Shown here: positions 48,401 to 56,910 of the stretch, piece by piece
How positions within the stretch are numbered: the first letter of the stretch is position 1
Layout: the number at the start of each line of letters is the position of its first letter
Assembly: GCA_036852015.1 (NCBI GenBank)
Contig: JAANDG010000142.1
Span: 124,001 to 188,000, forward strand
Direction: 5' to 3'
From: Pelodera strongyloides
Lineage: Eukaryota > Nematoda > Chromadorea > Rhabditida > Rhabditidae
DNA: 64,000 nt
Program-made: the position numbers and the translations under genes
Notes under the pieces: model-generated
Seen by the model: only the letters and a program-made list of their open reading frames with translations
Databases searched by the model: none
What the model was told of the DNA's origin: nothing

Positions 48401-51400
48401 CCTTTAGATCAGTGACGTGCCCTCAGCGTGCGGTAACAAATGTGATAAAGAAAGCGAGTTGTGCATAAATGCTCAGTGCGAATGCAAAAACGGCTACGAT
48501 CGAGTGAACGGAGCCTGTACTGGTAAGTTTTTACATTTAAATGGTCAAAACATAGAAATGATCAAATGATGTAATTTCCTCTTTTAAATCGATTTATATT
48601 TACATTTTGGTAACTATTTTGAGTATTTTGAGGATAATTTAGGAATTTTTCGTCATTGAGATAGTGCAGGATGAACCTCTAAATTGCAAGTAAACTTCCC
48701 ATTTTCAGACGTGAATGAATGTGTGTTCAACCCTTGCCATCAACTGGCCACTTGTACCAATATGCCGGGAACATTCTCTTGCACTTGCCCAGATGGATAC
48801 ACGGGAGATGGCAAATCATGTGTTCAGCATCTAAAACTCGGAGAGCTTGGAGGTTGGCTTACTATATAATACAAATTATGATCATTCAACCATACTTGTA
48901 AACACAGAAACAAGTGAGCTTTGTAGATGAAGTTGCCAGTTATGATTCTAGCTAGTGTGATTTTGTAAATAGTTTTATAATAATATAAACATTAATATAA
49001 TTTCAGTTTACTGCGAGCCCGACGGCATGACCCTAGTGCTTTCCAATGAGACGGACATCTTCGAGGGACGTATATTCGTGCGTGGGCAGGCCGAGAATCC
49101 CCATTGTGCCAAGCAGTTCAGTTCGTTCCAGAAGGAGGAACGACCGTACACCTTTAGAGTGCCATTCGAGTACTGTAATGTGCGAGTGGAGGCGAAGGTA
49201 CGGTATTGCTTGATTTCACAGATTACTGTATAGTTATCGCCCACGTCATGTGACTAGACCTTACTGTATACGTATACCCACGGGAGCGTATAATTTTTTT
49301 TTCTTGCATAGATTAGCCCAAATATAGAGTATTTATAATACAGAAAGATTATTTAGTGTTTCAGTTTTTGGATACCTACGTTTGTGTAGTAGTTGTGTTA
49401 TTCTTGTTGTTGCAGTGATCAGCTATCATTGTTGAAGTAGACAAATATATTACAACAATGAGCTAACCTGCTAACCTCAAGCTATTTAATGAACCGTTTG
49501 CTTTGCAGGATACCTTCGCTGCAACTGTTGTCGTTCAAAAACATCCAATGTTTATCACAACTGCTGCTGATGCATACGACCTTCGGTGCACTTACCCGGC
49601 TGGCGTTCGTGAGGTACTTTTCTTTACTCCTCGTTTACTTTCTATTGTAAAACTTTCTTCAACTCTTTATAGTAATGATGATTTCTATCTACTGAAACGC
49701 TCCATTGTACACATCAATACCATAAGTAGTTCACTCACTCTTTGCAAGATGTTATCAGTTCTTACTGTTCTCGCACTTTGTTTGTATGTTTCAATTAACC
49801 TTTGTCATATTTCAGGTGATGTCGCACGTGAATGTGACCGACCTCAAGCCTTCTACCGTCCTCCAAGACCAAGATGCCGGTCCTCTCTGCTCACTTACAG
49901 TATCCAACGAAGAGGAAGAGACAATCAATAGTGCCATCGTCGGACAGAATCTCAAGCTCACCCTTGAAGTCCAACCTAATCAGACCTATTCTATCCTGCC
50001 AAAGAACTGTTTCGCTATCAACATCGAAACTGGAGAGCGATATTCGCTAACTGACAGAGCCGGATGCGCTATTGATGCGGAATTATTCCCGGAATGGACA
50101 AGGTAGCTTATTTTTGATTTTCAGGGAAAATCTGTTTCTTAGGATTATTATATTAATATTTCATAATGTGGTCAGCCGGATTCGAACTTGGGTTGCATGA
50201 ATGTGAGTCGAATTTGTTAACCACTGGACCACCTGGACAATTTCAGAGTCCGACCTTCAAAGACCCAGGCCCTCTTCCGTACTTTCAAATGGCCTGACAG
50301 TTCCATGATCCGATTCCAATGTGACTGTTCTGCGTGTGTGGGAGATTGTCCTCCGATAGACTGCCAGAGAAGGAGAGAGGCGGCGCAGAGAGCGTTCAGG
50401 TTTAGGAGAGTCAGACATACAGAAGGAAACGAGGTGGGTCACATTGTGTTAAATATACTGTTGGCAATATTAGCGTATGAAAGAGAAAGAGAAAAGGTCA
50501 ATGTACCAATATTAATTCTTCAAAACATTTCAGCTGCCCGACCCTGATGATACTTTCCTTGCTGAAGAGGTGAAGGCCGAGGCGCGTGAGGAGGAAGCTC
50601 TGAATGCCAAGGTGATAGACGCCAAGAGACTCGCCTTCACAGGACTCGTCTCTGTCAATGATGGCGAACATGAAGCATATGCTCAACAACAGATCGATCA
50701 GTGGAAGACATCAGGTATGAGAGAAGCATGTTTGATTTTTATGGTGTGAAATTCTGATACATTCTGGATCTTCATCCGAATCAACACAAACCTATGAGAT
50801 TGATGGCTCTGGACATAGTGGTTAAAACGATATTACGGCCGGTTTCTGAAACGCAAATGAATATAATTAGACTAAAAGATCGCGCAGTAATTTGCATACA
50901 CTACACGGGAATATAACGTCCAATATGCGGTTCCAAACCAGCTGTTATACCGCTCTAAGTATCGAAAAAGTTAACAGTATGTGCACTCGCCACTGACATT
51001 CCATGCTCTCTATCTAGTGATAGGTAATCAGGCTCAACGGTACATCATGCGGAGAAACTGAAACTGCGCCTTTTAGTGTAACCAACACTATTTGCCTTGT
51101 TTTCAGCTCAAGATGATGATATACTCACCGAGGTTGATGATTCTGTGTGCGTTCGCACTGTGCTCCTCGCCATTTCACTCGTCCTCACACTCATCTGTAT
51201 TGGATTATTGATCGGTAGTTGTGTCAGGTACGTATATATACTTACCATTCTCACTTGAGTATTCCATAACTTGAGCAACCACGAGTTGGCGACCGCGAGG
51301 CTAAGTATGGGAATTTTTACAAAAAAAATCAATGTTATGTTATGTTATGTTAATACCAAAAACCCTAAACGCAACGCATAATAATAAACAAGTTTTTTAG

Positions 51401-51581
51401 CTGACAGCTAAGGCATTCCAAGGTATCTGTATATATCTTTCGAATAAATGTAAGCACAAATATTTCTGCTTGCTCATAAAACGTGTTTAGATACCGTCGT
51501 CGCAAGCTGCAACACTCTCTGCCAACCAGTGTTTCGCTGAGCAGTACAGCCGATATGACCAAGTCATATTTGAGGTTTTAG
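15158..51581 (+). CDS. fbn-1: FBN-1-like giant EGF / mucin / ZP-domain apical matrix protein
   Basis: Sixty-seven coding exons join with matched phases to 18,975 nt (6,324 aa). Order: signal peptide (1-27), LDLa-like segment (about 70-96), EGF/cbEGF block (97 to about 600), Ser-Gly-Ala stretch, mucin-like region with GLEI motifs and 16-aa repeats (690-2422), second EGF block (2422-3012), giant Ser/Thr exon (3013-5580), third EGF block (5581-5937), ZP domain (5938-6194), furin-type RFRR (6183-6186), transmembrane helix (about 6272-6294) and a 30-aa basic tail. EGF arrays plus a C-terminal ZP domain on a membrane precursor define nematode FBN-1, a fibrillin-like apical matrix component that helps epidermis and pharynx resist mechanical strain (known of the family). 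From memory, the C. elegans protein is less than half this length; the excess lies in Ser/Thr-rich regions. Exon coordinates are given in the segment entries. The exon calls rest on splice consensus, phase and cysteine pattern, not on transcripts; alternative splicing of phase-compatible exons is likely. Confidence 0.88.
15578..15758. mobile_element. MITE family A, copy 3 (fbn-1 intron 2)
   Basis: Left end TTAAAGCGAAATACCAGCCGG and right end GCCGGTATTTCACTTTAA are near-perfect complements. It starts eleven bases after the exon 2 donor. It contains an octamer-like ATTTGCAT at about 15688. Confidence 0.85.
16155..18418. other. fbn-1 intron 3 with simple repeats
   Basis: The largest intron (2.26 kb). 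It holds a short tandem array of TACCAATGAT-type units (16170-16265), a CT microsatellite (about 16590-16676), a solo MITE-type end (ATCCCTTTAA near 17357-17366) and a GA microsatellite (about 17817-17884). No exon or RNA gene was recognised. Large early introns often carry enhancers, but nothing specific is visible. Confidence 0.6.
18886..19041. mobile_element. MITE family A, copy 4 (fbn-1 intron 5)
   Basis: The left terminus TTAAAGCGAAATACCGGCC is intact, nineteen bases after the exon 5 donor. The right side matches through CTCGATGCGT and then breaks, so the right inverted repeat is lost. Confidence 0.75.
20067..20136 (-). pseudogene. tRNA-like remnant (Tyr-like) in fbn-1 intron 8
   Basis: Read on the minus strand, TTGGAC at the 5' end pairs with GTCCAA at the 3' end as an acceptor stem. 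The middle has GACTGTAAAT, like a tRNA-Tyr GTA anticodon loop, and the T arm reads GCGCTGGATCGAATC, close to the B box GGTTCGAATCC. The D arm and anticodon stem do not fold properly, so it is a tRNA pseudogene or tRNA-derived SINE piece. It abuts the family D element at about 20125. Confidence 0.4.
20125..20310. mobile_element. MITE family D, copy 2 (fbn-1 intron 8)
   Basis: Matches the block at about 8020-8185 in order: GCATTTGGCAACGTGGTGG, GCGTGCAATAATGCACGC and TGACGTTGCCGCTTGCACGC. Inverted halves are visible around the AATAATGC centre. It ends about 40 bp before the exon 9 acceptor at 20350. Confidence 0.6.
21108..21372. repeat. GATCGGGGCGAAATCGGGG repeats in fbn-1 intron 10
   Basis: GATCGGGGCGAAATCGGGGT occurs at least four times in direct orientation, with an inverted partner (ATTTCGCCCCGATC) at about 21115. 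The spacers include TTTTTTGACAAATG. The cluster is much more GC-rich than the intron around it. It is probably a decayed repeat element with internal tandem duplication; no coding signal. Confidence 0.75.
22528..22698. mobile_element. MITE family A-like perfect hairpin (fbn-1 intron 13)
   Basis: A 171-bp, almost perfect palindrome: TTAAAGCGAAATGCCAGCC, then an 80-bp arm containing TTTGCATATGATGAGCAAAT and TAGCATAGGATACATAGG, mirrored around a centre near 22612. The first twelve bases are those of family A; the interior is unrelated. Confidence 0.9.
23062..23158. repeat. CT microsatellite in fbn-1 intron 15
   Basis: A (CT)n tract with TTTC interruptions, starting three bases after the exon 15 donor. 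It keeps frames open on both strands and so generates false reading frames. Confidence 0.9.
25063..26025 (+). repeat. fbn-1: Tandem duplication of a two-exon module (exons 21-22 and 23-24)
   Basis: Exon 21 (25063-25224) and exon 23 (25646-25807) are both 162 nt and nearly identical over a run that encodes NKTKDNGPSIIPDEGELGLE. The introns that follow them are both 101 nt, and exons 22 (114 nt) and 24 (117 nt) align with GGSTSEG in common. All are phase 0, so the duplication keeps frame. Confidence 0.9.
26073..26254. mobile_element. MITE family A, copy 5 (fbn-1 intron 24)
   Basis: Left end TTAAAGCGAAACACCGGTCGG. The right side retains GCGTTTCAAAATCCGACCGG followed by a partial repeat of the end, without the final GCTTTAA. 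Confidence 0.7.
28864..29003. mobile_element. MITE family C, copy 1 (fbn-1 intron 30)
   Basis: The terminal inverted repeats are GTGGCCGTATGCACGAAC and its exact complement. The centre has CTCCC/GGGAG-rich palindromic pieces (CCTCCCTGGGTGGGAGA, TCTCACCTCCCAGGGAGG). It ends 41 bp before the exon 31 start. A second copy lies at 54104-54235. Confidence 0.9.
29045..30967 (+). other. fbn-1: fbn-1 exon 31: Ser/Thr-rich exon with 16-residue tandem repeat
   Basis: A 1,923-nt exon (641 codons, phase 0-0; residues about 1439-2079). It opens with two GLEI-type motifs (EVGLEITGG and DEEGLENVHGG), then mucin-like sequence. From 29906 to 30529 lie thirteen contiguous 48-bp repeats of consensus SSSATETGATETATET, and three more at 30683-30820, the last shortened to 14 residues. 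Before both arrays lies a related segment (SPEV-x-TP-x-ATSP followed by SETVATTEVSSTSSSS), so the array and its leader were duplicated together. Many Ser/Thr residues suggest dense O-glycosylation. Confidence 0.85.
31060..32816 (+). other. fbn-1: fbn-1 exons 32-36: further Ser/Thr/Pro-rich exons
   Basis: Exons 31060-31390, 31600-31775, 31868-32033, 32247-32461 and 32677-32816, with phases 0-1, 1-0, 0-1, 1-0 and 0-2. They have no cysteines and no recognised motif. The sequences are typical mucin linker with TTTASES- and ETTTQ-like strings. They connect the repeat exon to the second EGF array. Confidence 0.75.
35898..35946. repeat. ATT microsatellite in fbn-1 intron 43
   Basis: About sixteen TTA units. 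The same intron holds inverted partial copies of AATCCCGCGTTTCC (35608 and 35767 direct, GGAAACGTGGGATT near 35803), a likely decayed repeat. Confidence 0.85.
36418..36490. repeat. AT microsatellite in fbn-1 intron 45
   Basis: A (TA)n tract of about 70 bp with one slip, starting seventeen bases after the exon 45 donor. Likely length-polymorphic. Confidence 0.9.
41395..43932 (+). repeat. fbn-1: Eleven dispersed Asn-rich motifs (consensus IVNNNxNILNV)
   Basis: Copies in the exon 51 frame: VINNHRNIINV 41395-41427, IVKNSHNIFNF 41572-41604, IVNNNRNILNI 41746-41778, IVNNNQNILNL 41908-41940, IVNNNHNILNV 42088-42120, IGNNNKNVLAV 42226-42258, IINSRQNIINL 43234-43266, IENSNNNSINI 43402-43434, VINNNHNIINV 43570-43602, HINNRTSILHI 43732-43764 and IVVHKSTNVLNL 43897-43932. 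Spacing is mostly 45-60 codons, with a gap of about 1 kb in which only degenerate forms (VIDNN near 42487) occur. The linkers have diverged while the motif is kept. Confidence 0.85.
44461..44960 (+). repeat. fbn-1: Four 43-residue tandem repeats in fbn-1 exon 51
   Basis: Units begin TCTTCGACTGTC at 44461, 44590, 44719 and 44848, a strict 129-bp period. Each encodes SSTV-P-x-K-x-SV, then NPVVGTDTNSSEPSPTL and EHSRKPSGE. The last copy passes into EETNNVTVLVDL. High identity between units indicates recent amplification. Confidence 0.92.
46408..48852 (+). other. fbn-1: fbn-1 exons 52-60: third EGF array
   Basis: Exons 46408-46492, 46685-46795, 46905-47040, 47191-47263, 47433-47539, 47666-47804, 48052-48212, 48408-48522 and 48709-48852. 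After a short Ser/Pro linker come compact six-cysteine EGF modules mostly without a calcium signature (for example SCHSLAICDVGQGACRCKEGY and CVIDPSVCDSRAIC), several split across two exons. The array ends with one calcium-binding module (DVNECVFNPCHQLATC) and a linker QHLKLGELG leading straight into the ZP domain. Confidence 0.82.
49007..50433 (+). other. fbn-1: fbn-1 exons 61-64: ZP domain and furin-type site
   Basis: Exons 49007-49197, 49509-49613, 49816-50102 and 50247-50433. The ZP-N half starts YCEPDGMTLVL and has the conserved F-x-G-x-I-x-V-x-G pattern (FEGRIFVRGQ) with cysteines at HCAKQF, EYCNV and LRCTYP. The ZP-C half carries LCSLTV, KNCFAI, AGCAID and the closing cluster FQCDCSACVGDCPPIDC. 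RRREAAQRAFRFRR follows; RFRR fits a furin-type cleavage site, as expected for ZP proteins that are cut before polymerising into matrix. Intron 63 (50103-50246) contains a tRNA-like remnant. Confidence 0.88.
50169..50238 (-). pseudogene. tRNA-like remnant in fbn-1 intron 63
   Basis: On the minus strand, TGGTCCAGTGGTTA matches the tRNA A box and D loop, and GTTCGAATCC matches the B box at normal spacing. The acceptor ends do not pair and the anticodon stem does not form, so it is not a functional tRNA. It is either a decayed tRNA gene or a tRNA-derived SINE; it ends eight bases before the exon 64 acceptor. Confidence 0.5.
50534..51581 (+). other. fbn-1: fbn-1 exons 65-67: juxtamembrane region, transmembrane helix, tail
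   Basis: Exons 50534-50714, 51107-51227 and 51491-51581. Exon 65 encodes an acidic, helical stretch rich in Glu and Ala (LAEEVKAEAREEEALNAK). Exon 66 carries the membrane helix TVLLAISLVLTLICIGLLIG followed by SCVR. Exon 67 encodes the basic RYRRRK anchor and a short Ser/Thr-rich tail ending SYLRF, stop TAG 51579-51581. A decayed family A MITE piece (50819-50860) is in intron 65. Confidence 0.88.
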
Positions 51582-52744
51582 ACGCATAGAGACTTGGTTG
51601 ATTGATCCTAGGAGCAATTATTTTATACAATTATTTTTTTCAGTTTTAAATATTTTTGAGCAAACTATGTGTGATTCAATAGATGAGAAGAGTCACTATT
51701 TAAATTGTCTCAGAGAAATCAGGCCCAGATTTTCCCCACAAAATCTACACTTTTTTCTCTTCAGACCAAATTTATGTAAAGTTTTAGGTGGCTGAGCTAA
51801 ATTATTTTTATTAGGTAATGTTTTTTATTATTATTATTTCCACCTCTCGCCTTATACATTCCATTTTGTTTCCTTCTGTGAATCTCAATTTGCCTTATTT
51901 TTTGTGTTAAACGTTTTTTTCTAATTTTTCCCCGACATCAAGTTTGTTTAACTAAGAATATTTTAAATAATTTTATTTAAAAATCAACGACATATAATAA
52001 CTTTATTTGATGCATAATCAGGTACTCGTTTAGTGTTGTGCTTTTACTGTGCTTTTCCTGTACTCTCATGGTGCTAGATCTGCACTTTTCATACTATTCT
52101 CTCTCACATTCCTAACTTTCTTTTTTTCCCTTTTTTACATGTTAAAATGATTTAAATTTTATTTTCCGTAGCGAAGAGGAATTGTTGAGTTTCATATTTA
52201 TTTAGAAAGTTTTTGCAATATTTTAGAAACACTATACTATTCCTCATACGGTTAAAATAATAATATTATTATTATTTGCCAACGCATTCCACTTATTTTC
52301 TGTGAACATTCCATAATATTGCCTTACATTTATATCACGTTCCGGGTGAACATTTTTTGTGTTTTTGCTTTCTGAATTTTAATTTCACTTTACATGTTTT
52401 TGTGATGTTGTCTTATTTTTGCCTTGATATGCCAAAATTGAGTGCCTATATAAATGTTTTATTATGATTTTGGTTTGTAGTTATCAAACGAGCAAGTTAA
52501 GAATACTGTATAAATTATTTATTTCAAATGGCAATGTGAGATTTATATATACACAGTTATTGGAATAGTAAATGCGTTTTTGGTTTGAGACTGACGTGGA
52601 GTAAGCCAGTATGTACACACTTTGTTCAAGTAGCTACCTATGAAGGAGGTAACCCAGCGAGGCAAGTTCGACTGTCGTAAATACTAGTGATACTTCTTCG
52701 GACTAACTTGAACAGAAGGGTTGAAGATGTAGTACTACTGCTTA
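51582..52744. other. Convergent 3' flank between fbn-1 and the minus-strand gene
   Basis: Very AT-rich. It must contain both 3' UTRs. On the minus strand an AATAAA (about 52519-52524) is placed well to serve the PPxY-tail gene. For fbn-1 no canonical AATAAA was identified. No exon or RNA gene was found. Confidence 0.5.
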
Positions 52745-54741
52745 TTAGCTAACAACCGGTGGATGTGTATCTCTTAGTTGTTGAGCTGAGCTCGCACGTG
52801 ATGCACCAATTCCATTAGCTTCGGGTTGAATTTGAATTGCCGCGCAAATTGATGACGCGGTTACGGTAGAAGTGGATGACGTCACTCGCGTCGTTTTCCC
52901 TACAGCTCCGTATTGATCTGTTACCGGGACAATTCGCGAGACGGACGACATTGATCGGGAATTGTTGATTTGTTCCTGCGATGAGACCGACGCAGAATTT
53001 GGTCTGGCTCCTCCCATTCCCAATCTGGGAGTTCCCACCGAAGTTCTCATTGAATCAGCTGAGGGTAACCGCACTTCCCCGGGTAACTCTGACACCACAC
53101 TCAGGGGGTACGATAGCCCTGAGATGACACTGAGAGTCTCCGCAGAGCCGGCAGTTGCGGCACGCCGATTAGTACTTTGCGACGTGGGTCTGGAGAATGG
53201 TGACGTCACTCTTGCACTGAATGACGGAATCCTCGATGAAGACCTTTCATCAGATGGTGCAATACGTGACGCAGATGAGGGTAGCCTTACATCGGGAGAG
53301 GTAGGACGGGACGTTACTGCGGTTGGAGGTCGTCCTAGGGAAGTACTTGATCGAACTTGTTCCAAACTTGCAGTTAGGGCCTCGTCTGCACTTGGATTCA
53401 CAGGCGATGGAGGTACTGGGGAAGCTGAGGACATCATACCAATAGCGTCCTCGTAGGAGGGAGGCTCATCGTATGTGGCCGGCTGAAAATGAGGCGATAG
53501 GCTATTACACACAGGTCCTCCCTGTGAGCGACATTGAAATATTTTGATGAATCTAACAAAAGGAATTTTTACAAAATCGGTTAACTGCACAGCCACAAAG
53601 CAACGCTTACCAAATGATGGTGGCATATACAGTATGGCATTCCCATATTGTCGTATCTGTGGAAATATCCGGGTATCGGAGGGTACAATTGATCTCCAGA
53701 TCCTTCCGGATTGAGTAAATTTGGAGTTTGAGGTCGAGATTCCGGGCAGTTTGAACTAAAAATATTAGTAAATAAATGAGGCAGTTTGTGTACTTATATC
53801 CATAAAAACAGTTTTATTCTATGTATTAACAAAGTTGAAGGATTTTATTTCAAAACTCTACTGGCGAAGATGAATGAGGGCCTGACGAAATAATTGTGGA
53901 TAAAAATGATGAACTTATAATAAAAAATAAATTATCTTACTTGGTAGACGCTGGTCTGAGCATGTGACTGTTTCGATATTTCCTCAATTTATAAGTGATC
54001 CGAGCAAAGAAAAATCCAAAAATAATCAATAACCAAGATAGCAAATAGGGCAGTAGGAGCAAGGCAAAGGTTCTGTAAAATCAAATTCTCATAAGGTACT
54101 TCTGTGGCAGTATGCACGAACGCGCGGGGAACCTCCCAGCCTCCCAGTGGGAGATGAGAGGAAAATAGGGATCACACGAATAGGAGAGCCAAAATCTCCC
54201 ACACAGGGAGCTTCCCGCTGTTCGTGCACGGCCACTGTACGGACGCTTTGCTAGCGTCCGGTGCACGCCCGTTGCGCGGCCCTAGACTAAATAGCCGTAA
54301 TTTTTGCGGCGAAGCGCGCATTTTCCTATACATTATTTAGTACGAAAAATATCATACTTCATGTTAAGCTTAACGTTTCTCAACAAAATAGAAAGCCACG
54401 TCAAATATTACACAGAGAAACATTTTGTCATTTCAGTGTAATACCGTAGCTAGCTTACCCGGAGGTGCTAGTCGCAATGTACAATACATTTTCCAACACT
54501 ATCAAAAAAGCAAATGAGAAGGCGAATATCGTGATTAATATGAAGATTTTCCTGAATGAAATACTGTTAGTTAGTTCTCTTTTCTCTGACATTTAAAGTA
54601 ACGTTGAAGCCTGGGCCCTAGGCAATACACAATCTGATACCTTCGCTGTTAACTTTACCAAGCCTTACCTGTATGGCTGCAGTCTGGCTAACAATTCCGG
54701 CGAAAATAAAACGCCTTCCATTGTGAAATACCCGCAAATGA
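52745..54741 (-). CDS. Small multi-pass membrane protein with PPxY-bearing Ser-rich tail (5' end unresolved)
   Basis: Minus-strand exons in transcript order: 54741-54669, 54551-54459, 54072-53941, 53755-53611 and 53482-52745 (stop TAA), all in frame. The chain reads ICGYFTMEGVLF.., a first membrane segment (KIFILITIFAFSFAFLIVLE), a second (TFALLLLPYLLSWLLIIFGF), a basic ITYKLRKYR, a tail with YPPIPGY and DEPPSYEDAIGMM, and about 230 Ser/Arg/Pro-rich residues. PPSY is a PPxY ligand for WW domains, as in substrates and adaptors of NEDD4-type ubiquitin ligases (family knowledge). The first exon shown needs one earlier base, so it is not the start unless translation begins at its internal ATG; a weak upstream exon (about 55175-55112) would add LRLSVVAESILLIVK. 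I do not recognise the family; LAPTM-like proteins are one possibility. Confidence 0.7.
54104..54235. mobile_element. MITE family C, copy 2
   Basis: GTGGCAGTATGCACGAAC at the left and GTTCGTGCACGGCCAC at the right. The interior GGGAG/CTCCC pieces match the copy at 28864-29003 in inverted order. It lies in an intron of the minus-strand gene. Confidence 0.85.
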
Positions 54742-56545
54742 CTAAAAGAATAGTTGCCATAAAACAGTAATACCACAGACAAAGGAAATTTTCCCAATGT
54801 AGCGTTAGCTAAATTTCGCGCAGAATGTATTAGTATGAGTATGAAGTTACGAGTTGTAATTACGCTAAGGAATCAAGTAACCCAATATGTACCGTAGTCA
54901 GAAATGATAAAATAAAATCGTAAATGAAGGGTCTGGCGACTGTTTTCTATAATCTTATAAGGCTTCTAAAGCTGTGGCAATATCTTTGATAAGGTTTCTA
55001 TAATATGTGAATATGTTCACAGATTAAGTTAGAGAGTATTATAGATAAGAGATGCCTTCAGAAATCCTACATAGCCATGTGACGTCACATGACGCAATCC
55101 ACAGAGTTTTGACCATTACGATTTTTTACTATTAATAGTATGCTTTCTGCTACAACGCTTAGGCGTAGGTAATCTGAAAATGTTGAAAAGAAATGCAAAT
55201 CCGGGGACTTGGCGAAACAAGAAAGAACGAGAGATATCTGTGTTATGAATTATGCCAAAATTAACCTTTTCGCTGGCATGTGGCACACACTCGGCCGAGC
55301 GGCTCACCCACCAAATTCGTTTTCAACAAATGAGCGCGAAACACGATCGAGGAGTGCGCGCTCTAAGCATTTGGATTTCACTAAGGATTTGGAGTCAGTG
55401 GTAGACCAAAAAAGGTTAAAGGTAAAAAAGAGCTCATATTAATTGTCAGTATATATAGTTCATAAGTTCATATCTAAAGATAGACCCTTATGTGAGTGAA
55501 ACTACATCACTTCCTTTCAATTACAGTATTTCGTAAGGAAACAGGTCATATGTATAGAGGATAAATTTTATTCCACACCACACGGAAGGTTTGCTTCATA
55601 CACATGTAACATGTGACCTTATTTCCCTTGTTAATTTGTCAATTAAGTAGTTTATACGAAATAAAATCATATGCCACTGGCACGGGGTATATGTATATGG
55701 CGTCCGCTTTTTTCCTACACGAGTTCTCATTCATTGATATGTATTTGCTGCAACGTATTATTTTCGTGAGTTTTAAACAGTGAGCCCTGAAAACGTGTCT
55801 TATTAGGTTAGCCAATAAATTACAAATGCCAAGATTATGCAAATTTGTGATAAATAGACCGTTATTCTAATTTGACTAAAAACTTCTACACGAGTTCTGC
55901 CATCGACGGTTGCAGGTTATCTGTTTATTTTACTTTGATTTCAATTCATCTGTGTTTAATCGATCGATTATAATCAATATATATTTATCGGTTACAATTA
56001 TTCCTCTTTTCTGCGCCAATCGTAAAATTAGGTTAAAGTGAGTGTTAGTGTCATTTGCATATCTTCAATATATATTTGCAGGTGTTTACGAGTTCATTGT
56101 TTACGCGACCACTTTATTATGCTTCGACATCATTGTTCTTCAACCAATATTGTTGGAAATCGAAGGAATCACATGAAAGATAGACTCAGGTGGGTCAGTT
56201 AGTTTTGGACAAATAGATCAGCCGAGAATCGCACATTATAGATTATTTATGTTATGTTTTCACGCACTTTCGCATGCGAAAGTATCATCCATGTTATCGC
56301 AGTTTCGCATAGTAGAATTTTACCTATAGTAGGAAATTTACATACACCTCCAGCGTTTTTGCATACGCCTAATGTAAAACTACTCAAAAATGGAGCGACG
56401 TGAACTTGGATGGTATGTTCGCGGCGAATTCGGGCGAAAGTGTAACGTTAAATGCTCTATTAGAACTTTCGAATTCTAACAAATGTTATTGATCTAGTAG
56501 AAAGAAGTTGTGCATAGGTCCACGTACTGTGGTTTCTTCCCGTGT
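54742..56545. other. Upstream flank of the minus-strand gene, no firm feature
   Basis: Probably contains the missing 5' exon(s) and promoter of the PPxY-tail gene. A possible minus-strand exon (acceptor ATTTTCAG near 55176) has a weak donor. Nothing else is supported. Confidence 0.4.
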
Positions 56546-56910
56546 AGTGCGTGAGTACCGTAGTGCGCGAGTACCGTAGTGCGCGAGTACCGCAGTGCGC
56601 GAGTACCGCAGTGCGCGAGTACCGCAGTGCGCGAGTACCGCAGTGCGCGAGTACCGTCGTGCGCAGTACCGCAGTGCGCGAGTACCGTAGTGCGCGAGTA
56701 CCGCAGTGCGTGCGAGTACCGCAGTGCGTCGAGTACCGCACTGCGCGAGTACCGCCTAGTACCGCGCGAGTACCGCAGTACCGCACTGCGCGAGTACCGC
56801 ACTGCGCGAGTACCGCATTGCGCGAGTACCGCATTGCGCGAGTACCGCACTGCGCGAGTACCGCACTGCGCGAGTACCGCATTACGCGAGTACCGCAGTG
56901 CGCGAGCACC
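56546..56910. repeat. 16-bp GC-rich minisatellite
   Basis: About 22 units of GTGCGCGAGTACCGCA with variants AGTGCG, ACTGCG and ATTGCG, and a few slipped units between 56650 and 56790. A 16-bp unit (16 mod 3 = 1) leaves all frames open on both strands, giving Arg/Val/Pro-rich and Cys-Gly-Thr-Arg frames that are artefacts. Confidence 0.95.

Noticed and set aside
52962..53456. 164-codon plus-strand frame
   Set aside because: Antisense to the last exon of the PPxY-tail gene, whose sense frame is joined by good splice sites to membrane exons.
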